Source: Parasulfuritortus cantonensis (lineage in GTDB: Bacteria; Pseudomonadota; Gammaproteobacteria; Burkholderiales; Thiobacillaceae). Taken from it: a stretch of DNA of 64,000 nucleotides. The notes under the pieces were generated by a model. That model was not told where the DNA came from. It did not search any database and saw only the letters and a list, made by a program, of their open reading frames with translations. A program made the translations under genes and the position numbers. The DNA is taken from positions 33,284 to 97,283 of the forward strand of contig NZ_SJZB01000045.1 of NCBI RefSeq assembly GCF_004337445.1, written 5' to 3'. Positions 8,310 to 19,840 of the stretch are shown here, piece after piece; position 1 is the first letter of the stretch, and each line of letters opens with the position of its first letter.

Positions 8310-9049
8310 AGTCCCCCTCCGGTGAAGAAGAAGCCGGCGCCGACGAAGGCGGCCAGCACGCCGACCCAGGCCAGGACGGAACCCGGCTGCAGATCTTCGA
8401 TGCCCTCCTCTCGGCAGGTGCCGGCGACAAAGCCCTGGAGCAGGCGCACCGCCGCCCAGGCCCAGACCAGCCAGATCAGCAGGACGACCACGGCGGCCGA
8501 ACTGCCCAGGCCATGCATCAACCCCAGCAAGGCGAAGAAGCCCGGGAACGGCGGCGTGGCGACGGCCGCCAGCACGGTCACCACCAGCAGCCCGGCATAA
8601 CGCGGCAAGGCACTGCCCAGGCCGGGACACAGCCCGGCGTAGGCCGCGCCGAAGCGACGCACCAGCATGCCGTCGAGCAGCGTCGTCAACGCCGCCGGCA
8701 GGCTCATCCAGAGGGCAAACAACGCGACCTGCTCGATGCCGGACGCACTCGCCGCCAGCCCCCAGGTCAGCGCAATTGCAGAAGTCGCGAGATACCCGGC
8801 CGCACGCCCAAGGTCGCGGCAGGTGAGCAGACGCAGCGCGTACAGCGCGGCCGTGAACAAGGCCCAGCCGACCAGCCACGACGGCACGGCGGTCCCGGCC
8901 TGCGCCAGCACGGCCACGCCGACCTGCGGCCAGATCAGCAGCAGGACGAAACGCGCAACCGGCGAACGCACGCGCGCCAGCAGGGCATTGAGCGGCACGC
9001 TCAGCGGATAGAGCGGCAGGAACAGGGCGGCGATCAGTAGTAGGGTCAT
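8306..9049 (-). CDS. Hydrophobic membrane protein of the dab operon
   Basis: Integral membrane protein of 247 aa with about seven to eight hydrophobic segments. It lies between dabB and dabA, 1 bp after the dabB stop and overlapping the dabA start by 4 bp. The pattern PFPGFFALLGLMHGLG resembles antiporter-like subunits of complex I. This suggests either a split-off or extra proton-channel module for DabB. Two-gene dabA/dabB systems function without such a protein elsewhere, so its role here is unknown; a transport or assembly partner of DabB is the most reasonable guess. Confidence 0.75.
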   Translation of the reverse strand: MTLLLIAALFLPLYPLSVPLNALLARVRSPVARFVLLLIWPQVGVAVLAQAGTAVPSWLVGWALFTAALYALRLLTCRDLGRAAGYLATSAIALTWGLAASASGIEQVALFALWMSLPAALTTLLDGMLVRRFGAAYAGLCPGLGSALPRYAGLLVVTVLAAVATPPFPGFFALLGLMHGLGSSAAVVVLLIWLVWAWAAVRLLQGFVAGTCREEGIEDLQPGSVLAWVGVLAAFVGAGFFFTGGGL

Positions 9050-9050
9050 A

Positions 9051-10727
9051 TCACACCCACCTCGACCAGACGTTGAGACGGCGCGAGATGCCGAGCACCG
9101 CCTGCGACAGCCAGGCGAAGATGTCGGCGACGTAGAACTCGCGCGAGATCAGCGAATACAGCGCCAGCCGGAAGGCCGAGGCCGGGCCGTTCTGCCGGCC
9201 GCGATTGGCCAGGGTGTAGAAGGTTGCCAGCCAGCCCAGCACCACCACCGCCGTGACCAGCCCGACCAGGCCGTAGAAGGTGCTCAGCGGAATGCTGGCC
9301 GCCTCGTAGATGCGCTGGCTGAGCGTCGAATCCGGATAGAGGAACTGGCCGAAGGCATGCTCCATCAGCGTGTAGCCGGCGACCACGACGGTGAGCGACA
9401 GGACGATCATCGCCATCAGCCGCCACGGGCTTTCGGCCTGCATGCGGTAGGTGGCGAACAAGAGCTGCGCGCCGGTGACCCAGCCGAAGAAGAGCAGGAT
9501 GATGGCGCCCTGCTCGCCGACGAAGCCGCCGCCCAGCAGCCAGTGCGACAGGCCGAGCAGGACGAACGGCACCACCACGGTGATCGCCGCGGCCAGCAGC
9601 CAGGGCAGGCGCGAGCCGGCCGCGCGGCGCTCGACGACGAAGGTGTAGACCTCGTCGTGCGGCACGCCGTCCTGCTTGCGGGCGTTGCCGATCATGCCGC
9701 CGGCGCCGAGGAACAACGTCCCTTTGAACAGGCCGTGCGCGATCAGGTGGTAGATGGCGAGCGAGAAGGCGCCCACGCCCACCTCGACGAACATGAAGCC
9801 CATCTGGCCCATGGTCGAATAGCCGAGCGACTTCTTGATGTCGTTCTGGGTCAGCATCAGCACCGAGCCGAGGATGGCCGTGACCAGGCCGACCGCGAAC
9901 ACCAGGTGCAGCACGTCGCCGGCATGGACGTAGACCGGCGCGAAGCGGTTGATGACGAAGCCGCCGGCGTTGACGATGCCGGCGTGCATCAGCGCCGAGA
10001 CCGGGGTCGGCCCTTCCATGGTGTAGGGCAGCCAGGTGTGGAGCGGGAACTGGGCCGAGCGGGCGAACGCCGCCAGCGCCACCAGCAGCGCCACGGTGGG
10101 CGCCAGCGGCAGGCCGAGGATGGTCGCCACGTCCGGCGTCTCGGCGATGTGGCTGAACAGCTCCGGCAGCGACACCGTGCCGAAGGCCTGGTAGAGCAGC
10201 AGCGCGGCCAGCACCATGGGCACGTCGCCGAGGCGATAGGTGATGAAGGTCCAGAAGGCGTAGCGCTGCGCCTCCTCGCGCCGCAGGTCGTGGCCGAGCA
10301 GGAAATAGAGCAGCACGCCGACCAGATGCCAGGCCACCAGCAGGGTGATCAGATCGCCCGCCGTGACCATCAGCAGGATGGTCATCGTCATCAGGTCGAG
10401 CAGCGCGAAGAAACGGCCATAGCCCGCGTCCTCGGCCATGTAGCGGACGGAATAGACATGCACCACCAGGCTGATCGCCGACACCAGCACGGCCATGACG
10501 CTGCCGAGCGGATCGAGGTACAGCGCGCCCCAGCCGAACGACACCGTATGCGACTGCGGCTGCTGGAAGTGCAGGGTCAGCAGGCCGATGGCGAGCACGG
10601 TGGTGAAAGCGGCGAAGCCCACGCTCAGGCGCGCCACGGACGGCCGCGCCATGCGGCCCGCGAACAGGGTGATGAGAACGGCCGAGAGCAACGGCGCGAC
10701 GGGGAGGAGGATGGCCAGTCGATCCAT
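9051..10727 (-). CDS. dabB: DAB complex membrane subunit DabB (NuoL/MrpA-like)
   Basis: Membrane subunit of the DAB inorganic carbon pump, related to the ion-translocating NuoL/MrpA subunits of complex I; 558 aa. Many hydrophobic helices are seen, with the proton-antiporter core motifs TWLPYTMEGPTPVSALMHAG and the Lys- and His-bearing LTQNDIKKSLGYSTMGQMG and IYHLIAHGLFKGTLF. ATG at 10727 is preceded by GAGAGG at a good distance; an in-frame GTG directly before it (10730) is a possible alternative. It heads the operon dabB - membrane protein - dabA - PII-like, whose promoter region carries the ATTAAC-N4-GTTAAT operator. Confidence 0.92.
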   Translation of the reverse strand: MDRLAILLPVAPLLSAVLITLFAGRMARPSVARLSVGFAAFTTVLAIGLLTLHFQQPQSHTVSFGWGALYLDPLGSVMAVLVSAISLVVHVYSVRYMAEDAGYGRFFALLDLMTMTILLMVTAGDLITLLVAWHLVGVLLYFLLGHDLRREEAQRYAFWTFITYRLGDVPMVLAALLLYQAFGTVSLPELFSHIAETPDVATILGLPLAPTVALLVALAAFARSAQFPLHTWLPYTMEGPTPVSALMHAGIVNAGGFVINRFAPVYVHAGDVLHLVFAVGLVTAILGSVLMLTQNDIKKSLGYSTMGQMGFMFVEVGVGAFSLAIYHLIAHGLFKGTLFLGAGGMIGNARKQDGVPHDEVYTFVVERRAAGSRLPWLLAAAITVVVPFVLLGLSHWLLGGGFVGEQGAIILLFFGWVTGAQLLFATYRMQAESPWRLMAMIVLSLTVVVAGYTLMEHAFGQFLYPDSTLSQRIYEAASIPLSTFYGLVGLVTAVVVLGWLATFYTLANRGRQNGPASAFRLALYSLISREFYVADIFAWLSQAVLGISRRLNVWSRWV

Positions 10728-11092
10728 CACGCCACCTCTCCGTGGCCGGCAAGAATGTTTATCCAGGCAATCTGGCGCTGCATCGAAGACCTCGCATAGT
10801 CGTCCCGATTGGGTTACGAGCCGATGGTATGCAAGGCCTTACATAAACAAAAATTTTCGTTTTTTATGAAATATATTAACTATTGTTAATCAATCAGCAG
10901 GCTCGCGCGAGGTGCCTGCTGCGTGGCATGTACGTTGAGTTGGATGGCAGAAGCTGCGCCAGCGTGGGCTTCTGCGACGGCGGCCGTCGCAGACCTTCAT
11001 TCACCTGGCCGGCCACGTCAGGACGTGCGATCTCCGCACGCCTGCAGTAGTCCGGCTCTAAAGGCCTTGGCACGCACTCGCTGTTCCCCGTT
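10728..11092. other. Intergenic region: dab promoter and glgP 3' region, no gene seen
   Basis: This 365-bp gap has an AT-rich half near 10840-10892 next to dabB that holds the promoter/operator, and a GC-rich half next to the glgP stop. The GC-rich half holds three perfect hairpins: CAGCAGGC/GCCTGCTG (10895-10902 and 10914-10921), GCAGAAGC/GCTTCTGC (10947-10954 and 10968-10975) and GCGACGG/CCGTCGC (10974-10980 and 10984-10990). None has a clear T-tract, but they lie where a glgP transcript would end. No coding sequence was recognised. Confidence 0.6.
10875..10890. promoter_or_regulatory. CbbR-type operator in front of the dab operon
   Basis: Perfect inverted repeat ATTAAC-TATT-GTTAAT within an AT-rich stretch about 150 bp upstream of dabB. 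Arms and 4-bp spacing are identical to the site at 3772-3787 between csoS2 and cbbR1, and it fits the T-N11-A LysR rule. This suggests that the same CbbR controls DIC uptake and carboxysome genes. Confidence 0.68.
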
Positions 11093-13621
<2,529 letters not shown>

Positions 13622-13902
13622 GGTCGTGTTGGCAAGTCTTCGGGAAGCGACCCCAAGCATAGATGGCTACACAGCGCGGAACAACACGGCAGCCGGCGTG
13701 CCGGCAGCCAAGGCTGGACAACGCCGGTCCGGAACATCAACCCGGGCGGCCCCGGCCTGTTTCGTCACCGCGTCAGGGCCGCATGTAGCAGCGGGAGTTC
13801 TTGGCTCCCGCCGCCGCTGGGGACTCAGCTTGCCGGCGCAAGTTGGCCCGCAGCGAAAGTTGCCACCATCACACGGAATGGATAGGCAGGTCGAATCCAC
13901 CG

Positions 13903-16245
13903 TTATCGGGTCAAACCGGCGTAGAGGAGGGGCAACTTTTCCGGCAGCCGTTCGACATGATCCACGACCATGTAGTTGCGTTGGCCGAAGATGCGGCTGA
14001 CGTAGTTGTCGGCGCGCGGGTCCAGGCTCATGCAATAGGTCATCACGCCGGACTTGGCCACGTCTTCGACCGCCTTCTTGGTGTCGTTGCGCAGGTACTG
14101 CGGATCGCGCACGTCGACGTCGGCGGGCTCGCCATCGGTGATGACGATGAGCAGCTTCTTGGCCGAACGCTGCAGCTTGAGATGGTGGCCGGCGTGGCGG
14201 ATGGCCGCGCCCATGCGGGTCGAGAGCTGGCCGGTCATGCCGGCCAGACGCGACTTGGGCTCTTCGTCCCAGTGCTGGTCGAAATCCTTGAAGCGGTAAT
14301 ACTCGACGTTGTGCCGGCCGTCCGAACAGAAGCCGTGGATGGCGAACGGGTCGCCGACCTTGCTGATGGCGTCGGAGAGCAGCACGCAGGCGCGCCGGGT
14401 GAGGTCGAGCACCGAGTATTCCTGGCCGTGCACCAGTTCGTTGGTCGATTCCGACAAGTCGAGCAGCACCAGGATGGAGAAGTCGCGCGTCTTCCTGACA
14501 CTGCGCATCATGATGCGCGGGTCGGGCTGGTTGCCGAGCCGGATGTCGGTAAAGCCCTGGATGGCGGCATTGATGTCGATCTCGTCGCCGTCCTCCAGCT
14601 TGCGGATGCGCTGCACGCCCTGCGGCTGCATGGCGTCGAGCAGGAACTTCATGCGATGGATCTCGCGCTTATGCTCGGCGACGATGTCGTTGATCATCTG
14701 CAGGTCGCCCAGCTTGCCGCGCTTTTCCATCACCGTGGCCCAGGCCGGGCGTTCGAGCTGGATCTGGTAGTCCCACTCGGAATAGTGGAAGGGGTCGGAG
14801 ACCGGCTCCTTGCCTTCCAGCGAATTGATGGTGACGCCTTCCTGGTCGAGGTGGAACTCGGTCGGCAGGACCCAAATCTCCTGGGCATCGTCGCCGGCCA
14901 GCTCGTTGTCGACCTCGTTCACCATCTCCATGATGTTGACGTACTTGCGGACCTGCTTGACGGTGTCGTAACCGGCGTTGGCGGCCTTCTCGAAATCGAA
15001 TTCCTCGAACTCCCAGAAGTAGCGGTTGTCGTCGCGATAGACCGCAGTCTGCAGGTCGGTACGCGGATTGAACGGAATCTTCTTCTCGCCGAAGCTGTGC
15101 GCCAGTTGCACGCCGATTTCCCAGGAGGTCTGGTTGGTATCCAGCTTGTCCTGCGCCTGGGCGAACAGCATCCGGCCTTCGGCGATCCAGCGATCGTCGT
15201 CCTGGTAGTCCGGGTCGAGCAGGGCACGGGCCAGGCGGTCGAGGTAGTTGGCCACCGTCGCGCCCATGGCCGGCGTGGCGGTGTGGAACTGGCTCCACAG
15301 CTGCCGGAGGCCCGGGAAGCGGCGAATGGACAGGGTCTCGACGCGCGCGTCTTCGATCGCCGAGATCACGGCCATCTGGAACGGGCTCAACGCCTCGGCC
15401 GAAATCGGCACCTTGGTTTCGACCACGTGCGCGGCACAGTGCGCCGATGCGGCACGGTAGAGCTCGATACCCGAGACGGGATCGGCCTCTTCGGATGGCC
15501 GGAAGTCGTCGAAGGCATCGGGCAGGTGCAGCAGGTAATCCTCGATGTATGGACGGTAGCCTTCGCGGTTCTCGAAGTCGCCCGAGGTCGGCCGCATGAA
15601 GAAGTCGCGTGCCCAGAGCGCGCGCAGGTACATGTTGATGCGGCGCTGGACATCGACCAGCAGGGTGCCCTTGCGCTCCTTCTGGAGCATGGCCAGCGAT
15701 TCCTTGGACTCCAGGCCGAAGTACTTGACCTGTTCCGGGTAGTCGGTGCGGTGCGCGTGCGCGCCCCACAGCGCCCAGCGGCGCAGACCGCCCAGGGTCA
15801 GGTGCTGGAACAGCACTTCGAGTTTATCCAGCATCGGCCGGACGCCACGTGGCGCCTGGGCGATCAGGATATTGACGAACTGCAGGTAGTTGAGGAACAG
15901 CTGGCCGTCGCCGAGCCGGTTGGCGGCGGTCGGCGCGGTCGCCAGCAGCAGTTCGATCACCGAGCCGGAGGTCTTGGAGGCCAGCATCAAGCACGCCGTC
16001 GCCAGGTCGGCGACCACGTCTTCGCCGACTTCCTTGGCCACCCGCGGCGCTTCCTCGATCCAGGTTTCCACTAGCGAATCGCCGCGGCCGAGGCCGCGGA
16101 TGGCGGAAACGCCCTTCAGATAGTTGTCCAGCCCGCGCGGGGAGAAGACCTTGGTCACCTCGTGCCAGTTGGCCTCCAGCGCATGCCGGGTGTGCTCGGA
16201 GAGGTCCTCGAGCAGTTCGGCGTAGTCGTCTAGGTTGATGGACAT
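13903..16245 (-). CDS. cbbO: RuBisCO activase adaptor CbbO (von Willebrand A domain)
   Basis: Adaptor of the CbbQO RuBisCO activase: it docks on inhibited RuBisCO while the CbbQ hexamer supplies ATP-driven remodelling. 780 aa. The C-terminal third is a von Willebrand factor A domain with the MIDAS motif DLSES near residue 595 and ITDGEPADVDV later; the rest is the helical CbbO/NorD-type region. It is last in the operon cbbL-cbbS-cbbQ-gammaCA-cbbO, 27 bp after the carbonic anhydrase-like gene. NorD is the nearest alternative family, but the neighbouring RuBisCO genes favour CbbO. Confidence 0.93.
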   Translation of the reverse strand: MSINLDDYAELLEDLSEHTRHALEANWHEVTKVFSPRGLDNYLKGVSAIRGLGRGDSLVETWIEEAPRVAKEVGEDVVADLATACLMLASKTSGSVIELLLATAPTAANRLGDGQLFLNYLQFVNILIAQAPRGVRPMLDKLEVLFQHLTLGGLRRWALWGAHAHRTDYPEQVKYFGLESKESLAMLQKERKGTLLVDVQRRINMYLRALWARDFFMRPTSGDFENREGYRPYIEDYLLHLPDAFDDFRPSEEADPVSGIELYRAASAHCAAHVVETKVPISAEALSPFQMAVISAIEDARVETLSIRRFPGLRQLWSQFHTATPAMGATVANYLDRLARALLDPDYQDDDRWIAEGRMLFAQAQDKLDTNQTSWEIGVQLAHSFGEKKIPFNPRTDLQTAVYRDDNRYFWEFEEFDFEKAANAGYDTVKQVRKYVNIMEMVNEVDNELAGDDAQEIWVLPTEFHLDQEGVTINSLEGKEPVSDPFHYSEWDYQIQLERPAWATVMEKRGKLGDLQMINDIVAEHKREIHRMKFLLDAMQPQGVQRIRKLEDGDEIDINAAIQGFTDIRLGNQPDPRIMMRSVRKTRDFSILVLLDLSESTNELVHGQEYSVLDLTRRACVLLSDAISKVGDPFAIHGFCSDGRHNVEYYRFKDFDQHWDEEPKSRLAGMTGQLSTRMGAAIRHAGHHLKLQRSAKKLLIVITDGEPADVDVRDPQYLRNDTKKAVEDVAKSGVMTYCMSLDPRADNYVSRIFGQRNYMVVDHVERLPEKLPLLYAGLTR

Positions 16246-16272
16246 TTTCGTTACCTTTCGCCGCCAGCAGGG

Positions 16273-16833
16273 CTAGAACTCGTTCTGCAGTCTCTTGTAG
16301 CCCTGGACGAGGTTGATATTGGTGTGGGCGACGTCCTCGGAAAAGTCGGCAAAGTCCGGCGTCACCTGCTCGATCGTGCTGAGGTCGGTGTCGGAGTGGA
16401 TGGCGGTGGTCGAGGGGATGTGGAAGCGGGGCGGCACGTGGCAGCCCTCCACCACCGAGTTGTGCCGGACCACGGCCTCATCGCCGACCACGCAGTTGAA
16501 CAGCACCGAGTTGAAACCGACGAAGACCCGGTTCCCGACTTCGCACGGCCCGTGGATGATGGAGCGGTGCGCGATCGAGCTGAACTCGCCGATGACGACC
16601 TTGCCGCCCGACTTGGAGTGGATCACCACGCCGTCCTGGATGTTGGAGTTGGCGCCGATGACGATCGGATCCATGGTGCCGTCGTCCTTGGTTTCGTCGG
16701 CGCGGATCACCACATAGGGTCCGATGAAGACGTTGGCGCCGACGAAGACCTTGCCGCACAGGATGGCGGTCGGGTCGACGAAGGCGGACTCGTCGATCAC
16801 CGGCAGGTCGCCGCTCGGGTTCTTTCGGATCAT
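16273..16833 (-). CDS. Gamma-class carbonic anhydrase-like (CamH-type) protein
   Basis: Left-handed beta-helix hexapeptide protein, 186 aa, with the gamma carbonic anhydrase pattern. The putative metal-binding histidines are in VVIHSKSGG and in SSIAHRSIIHG; Arg and Asp of VVIRADETKDD match the conserved N-terminal active-site pair. It lies inside the RuBisCO operon, 13 bp after cbbQ and 27 bp before cbbO, so it is almost certainly co-expressed with RuBisCO. It may interconvert CO2 and bicarbonate near non-carboxysomal RuBisCO. Many CamH-like proteins show no measured activity, so catalysis is not certain. Confidence 0.85.
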   Translation of the reverse strand: MIRKNPSGDLPVIDESAFVDPTAILCGKVFVGANVFIGPYVVIRADETKDDGTMDPIVIGANSNIQDGVVIHSKSGGKVVIGEFSSIAHRSIIHGPCEVGNRVFVGFNSVLFNCVVGDEAVVRHNSVVEGCHVPPRFHIPSTTAIHSDTDLSTIEQVTPDFADFSEDVAHTNINLVQGYKRLQNEF

Positions 16834-16846
16834 GTCGTCCGCCGTC

Positions 16847-17647
16847 TCAGAAGAAGGTGGTCACGGCGGCATCCAGGGCGTCGCGCATGTCCGGATCGTC
16901 GGTGATCGGGCGCACCAGCGCGACCCGGCACGCGGCCAGCGGCGCCACGCCCTTGGCGATCAGGCTGCCGGCGTAGATCAGCATGCGGGTGGAGAGGCCC
17001 TCGTCGAGGCCATGGCCCTTGAGGTTGCGGGAACGCTCCGCAATGGACACCAGCTTGCCCGCGACCTCGGCGTTGACCCCGGCTTCGTGGGCGACGATCT
17101 CGGTCTCGATGGCATGTTCGGGATAGGTGAAGTCGAGGCCGCCGAAACGCTGTTTGGTGGATTGCTTGAGGTCCTTCATCAGGCTCTGGTAGCCGGGGTT
17201 GTAGCTGATGACGATCTGGAAATCGGGGTGCGCGTTGACCAGCTCGCCCTTCTTTTCCAGGGGCAGGACGCGGCGGTTGTCGGTCAGCGGGTGGATCACG
17301 ACGGTGGTGTCCTGGCGGGCTTCCACCACTTCGTCCAGGTAGACGATGGCACCGTGGCGGGCGCCGATGGCGAGCGGTCCGTCTTGCCATTCGGTGCCGG
17401 ACGCGGAGAGCAGGAAGCGGCCGACCAGGTCGGATGCGGTCATGTCCTCGTTACAGGCCACGGTGATCAGCGGCTTGCCCAGCTTCCAGGCCATGTATTC
17501 GACGAAACGGGTCTTGCCGCAGCCGGTCGGGCCCTTGAGCATGATGGGCATGCGCACGGAGTAGGCGGCTTCGTAGAGCTCCACCTCGTCGGCAACGGAG
17601 CGGTAGTAGGGTTCTTTCTCGATGCGGTATTGTTCGATGATGCTCAT
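16847..17647 (-). CDS. cbbQ: RuBisCO activase ATPase CbbQ (MoxR family AAA+)
   Basis: AAA+ ATPase that forms hexamers and, with CbbO, removes inhibitory sugar phosphates from RuBisCO; 266 aa, the usual length. Walker A is GPTGCGKT at residues 39-46, Walker B is IVYLDEV around residue 100, and VISYNPGYQ is the sensor-1 region. The ATG is preceded by a weak AAGGACA. It is separated from cbbS by 207 bp containing a hairpin with terminator character, which may lower activase expression relative to RuBisCO. Confidence 0.95.
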   Translation of the reverse strand: MSIIEQYRIEKEPYYRSVADEVELYEAAYSVRMPIMLKGPTGCGKTRFVEYMAWKLGKPLITVACNEDMTASDLVGRFLLSASGTEWQDGPLAIGARHGAIVYLDEVVEARQDTTVVIHPLTDNRRVLPLEKKGELVNAHPDFQIVISYNPGYQSLMKDLKQSTKQRFGGLDFTYPEHAIETEIVAHEAGVNAEVAGKLVSIAERSRNLKGHGLDEGLSTRMLIYAGSLIAKGVAPLAACRVALVRPITDDPDMRDALDAAVTTFF

Positions 17648-17801
17648 GTTGAGATGTCCTTGGTGTATTCATCCGCGCAGCACGCGGTACGTCGTGAACG
17701 ACGACCTACGGCGTCGCGGTGTTAAGCCGCATTGGCGTTCAGGTCTTTGGCTGGCCGGAGCCACCGGTTACGACTGGTCGCGCCCCTCGCGGATGAACAA
17801 A

Positions 17802-17831
17802 GCCCCCGCCACGCGTGAGCGCGACGGGGGC
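17802..17831 (-). terminator. Hairpin between cbbS and cbbQ, probable (partial) terminator
   Basis: On the minus strand, 24 bp after the cbbS stop, GCCCCCG and CGGGGGC form a perfect 7-bp stem that can be extended by imperfect inner pairing, followed by CTTTGTTC. It fits an intrinsic terminator of moderate strength. Since cbbQ and cbbO follow on the same strand, read-through would give less activase than RuBisCO. Confidence 0.6.
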
Positions 17832-17854
17832 TGTGCTAGTTCAGTCCGCCGCGC

Positions 17855-18211
17855 TTAGACGGTCTTGCCGCGGTAGATCACCATGGCGGCGCCCTGGCTC
17901 TGCGCGAAGTTGTCGTAGCCGACCAGGCGAACGTGGTTGTTCGGGTTCGCCTTGTGGCAGGCTTCGGCTTCACCCAGGATTCGATCCACGTCGGTCTCGC
18001 CGAACATCGGCAGCTTCCACATGTACCAGTAGGAGTCCATCAGGTGCTCGGGCTCGGTGTGTTCGATGGCGGGGTTCCAGCCCTTGCCGACGATGTACTC
18101 GACCTGCTTGCGGATACCGGCGGCGTCCATGGCGGGCAGATAGGAGAAGGTCTCGAACTTGCGGCTGGTGGGGTCGCTCAGACGGCTTTTGTAATCAATC
18201 ACTTCAGACAT
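17855..18211 (-). CDS. cbbS: RuBisCO form I small subunit
   Basis: Small subunit of ribulose-1,5-bisphosphate carboxylase/oxygenase, 118 aa. It shows the form IA/IB small-subunit pattern: KFETFSYLP near the N-terminus, [11 protein letters not shown] in the middle and HVRLVGYDN near the C-terminus. It is 63 bp downstream of cbbL and preceded by an AGGAGT ribosome site. Together with cbbL it forms an L8S8 enzyme. The presence of cbbQ and cbbO next to it points to the IAq (usually cytosolic) arrangement rather than the cso arrangement. Confidence 0.96.
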   Translation of the reverse strand: MSEVIDYKSRLSDPTSRKFETFSYLPAMDAAGIRKQVEYIVGKGWNPAIEHTEPEHLMDSYWYMWKLPMFGETDVDRILGEAEACHKANPNNHVRLVGYDNFAQSQGAAMVIYRGKTV

Positions 18212-18274
18212 GTCTTACTCCTGATATGGGTGTGAATTTCCGGCACGCGGTTGCGGCGCACCGGAATCGGTTCA

Positions 18275-19696
18275 TTACTTGTGAGCGACGTCCAGCTTGT
18301 CGACGGTGTCGAATTCGAACTTGATTTCCTTCCACGTTTCCATGGCGATCTTCAATTCGGGGCTGGACTTGGCGGCGTTCTCCAGAACGGCCTTGCCTTC
18401 CTTTTCGATCGCGACGCCGCGGTTGCGGGCCTCGACGCAGGCTTCCAGCGCGACACGGTTGGCGGCGGCGCCGGCGGCGTTGCCCCACGGGTGACCCAGG
18501 GTGCCGCCACCGAACTGCAGCACCGAGTCGTCACCGAAGATGGTGACCAGGGCCGGCATGTGCCAGACGTGGATGCCACCGGACGCGACGGCGAAGGCGC
18601 CGGGCATGGAGCCCCAGTCCTGGTCGAAGAAGATGCCGCGGCTGCGGTCTTCCGGCACGAAGGATTCGCGCAGCAGGTCGATCCAGCCCAGGGTGGAGGC
18701 GCGGTCGCCCTCCAGCTTGCCGACGACGGTACCGGTGTGCAGGTGGTCGCCGCCGGACAGACGCAGGATCTTGGTCAGGACGCGGAAGTGGATACCGTGG
18801 TGCGGGTTGCGGTCCAGAACGGCGTGCATGGCGCGGTGGATGTGCAGCAGCATGCCGTTGTCGCGACACCAGTTGGCCAGGCCCGTGTTGGCGCAGAAAC
18901 CACCGGTGATGTAGTCGTGCATGATGATCGGCGCGCCGATTTCCTTGGCGTATTCGGCACGCTTGTACATCTCTTCCGGGGTCGGGGCGGTCACGTTCAG
19001 GTAGTGACCCTTGCGCTCGCCGGTCTCACGCTCGGCCTTGTTGATCGCCTCCATGACGAAGTCGAAACGCTGACGCCAACGCATGAAGGGCTGGCTGTTG
19101 ACGTTCTCGTCGTCCTTGGTGAAGTCGAGACCGCCGCGCAGGCATTCGTAAACGGCGCGGCCGTAGTTCTTGGCGGACAGGCCCAGCTTCGGCTTGATGG
19201 TGCAGCCCAGCAGCGGACGGCCGTACTTGTTCATGATGTCGCGCTCGACCTGGATGCCCATCGGGGGACCGCCGCAGGTCTTGACGTAGGCGATCGGGAA
19301 GCGCACGTCTTCCAGGCGCAGGGCGCGCACGGCCTTGAAGCCGAACACGTTGCCGACCAGGGAGGTGAACACGTTCACCACGGAACCCTCTTCGAACAGG
19401 TCGATGGGGTAGGCGATGAAGGCGTAGAAGCAGGTGTCGTCGCCCGGCACGTCTTCGATGGCGTAGGCACGGCCCTTGTAATAGTCGAGGTCGGTCAGGA
19501 GGTCGGTCCACACCGTGGTCCAGGTGCCGGTGGAGGATTCGGCGGCCACGGCGGCGGCCGCTTCTTCACGGTCGACGCCAGGCTGCGGCGTGATCTTGAA
19601 CACGGCCAGGATGTCGGTATCCAGCGGCGTGTATTCGGGCATCCAATAGGTTTGGCGATATTCTTTTACGCCCGCGTTATAGGTTTTGACAGCCAT
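18275..19696 (-). CDS. cbbL: RuBisCO form IA large subunit
   Basis: Catalytic subunit of RuBisCO, 473 aa. It carries the catalytic lysine motif [10 protein letters not shown], the carbamylated-lysine motif [10 protein letters not shown], the loop-6-like [13 protein letters not shown] and the C-terminal [15 protein letters not shown]. The start [14 protein letters not shown] is typical of form IA, and AAGGAG stands 8 nt before the ATG. It leads the operon cbbL-cbbS-cbbQ-gammaCA-cbbO and diverges from cbbR2. No other cbbL is visible, and csoS2 lacks the usual cbbLS in front. This enzyme may therefore be the only form I RuBisCO nearby and could also serve the carboxysome; that is inference. Confidence 0.98.
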   Translation of the reverse strand: MAVKTYNAGVKEYRQTYWMPEYTPLDTDILAVFKITPQPGVDREEAAAAVAAESSTGTWTTVWTDLLTDLDYYKGRAYAIEDVPGDDTCFYAFIAYPIDLFEEGSVVNVFTSLVGNVFGFKAVRALRLEDVRFPIAYVKTCGGPPMGIQVERDIMNKYGRPLLGCTIKPKLGLSAKNYGRAVYECLRGGLDFTKDDENVNSQPFMRWRQRFDFVMEAINKAERETGERKGHYLNVTAPTPEEMYKRAEYAKEIGAPIIMHDYITGGFCANTGLANWCRDNGMLLHIHRAMHAVLDRNPHHGIHFRVLTKILRLSGGDHLHTGTVVGKLEGDRASTLGWIDLLRESFVPEDRSRGIFFDQDWGSMPGAFAVASGGIHVWHMPALVTIFGDDSVLQFGGGTLGHPWGNAAGAAANRVALEACVEARNRGVAIEKEGKAVLENAAKSSPELKIAMETWKEIKFEFDTVDKLDVAHK

Positions 19697-19802
19697 CTGT
19701 GTACTCCTTTTGGTCGAGTTGCATTTCACTTGGCTTTCACGCCGACGCGTGAAGTGGGACGAATGATGCAAAAACCAGATCATCAATAACAGTCAAACTT
19801 TT

Positions 19803-19830
19803 CTATATTTGATATAGATATATATCTATA
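19803..19830. promoter_or_regulatory. AT-rich palindromic operator between cbbL and cbbR2
   Basis: The 144-bp divergent region holds a perfect 18-bp palindrome, TATAGATATATATCTATA (19813-19830), overlapping a second inverted repeat, CTATAT-TTG-ATATAG (19803-19817). The site ends 10 bp before the cbbR2 start codon. Its sequence differs from the ATTAAC-N4-GTTAAT sites, so it is probably read by the second CbbR. Confidence 0.65.
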
Positions 19831-19840
19831 CTTTGTTTCC

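Noticed and set aside
8310..8879. N-terminal extension of dabA to 8879
   Set aside because: It overlaps the 247-aa membrane gene in another frame and has no DabA similarity; ATG 8309 overlaps the preceding stop as expected for coupling.
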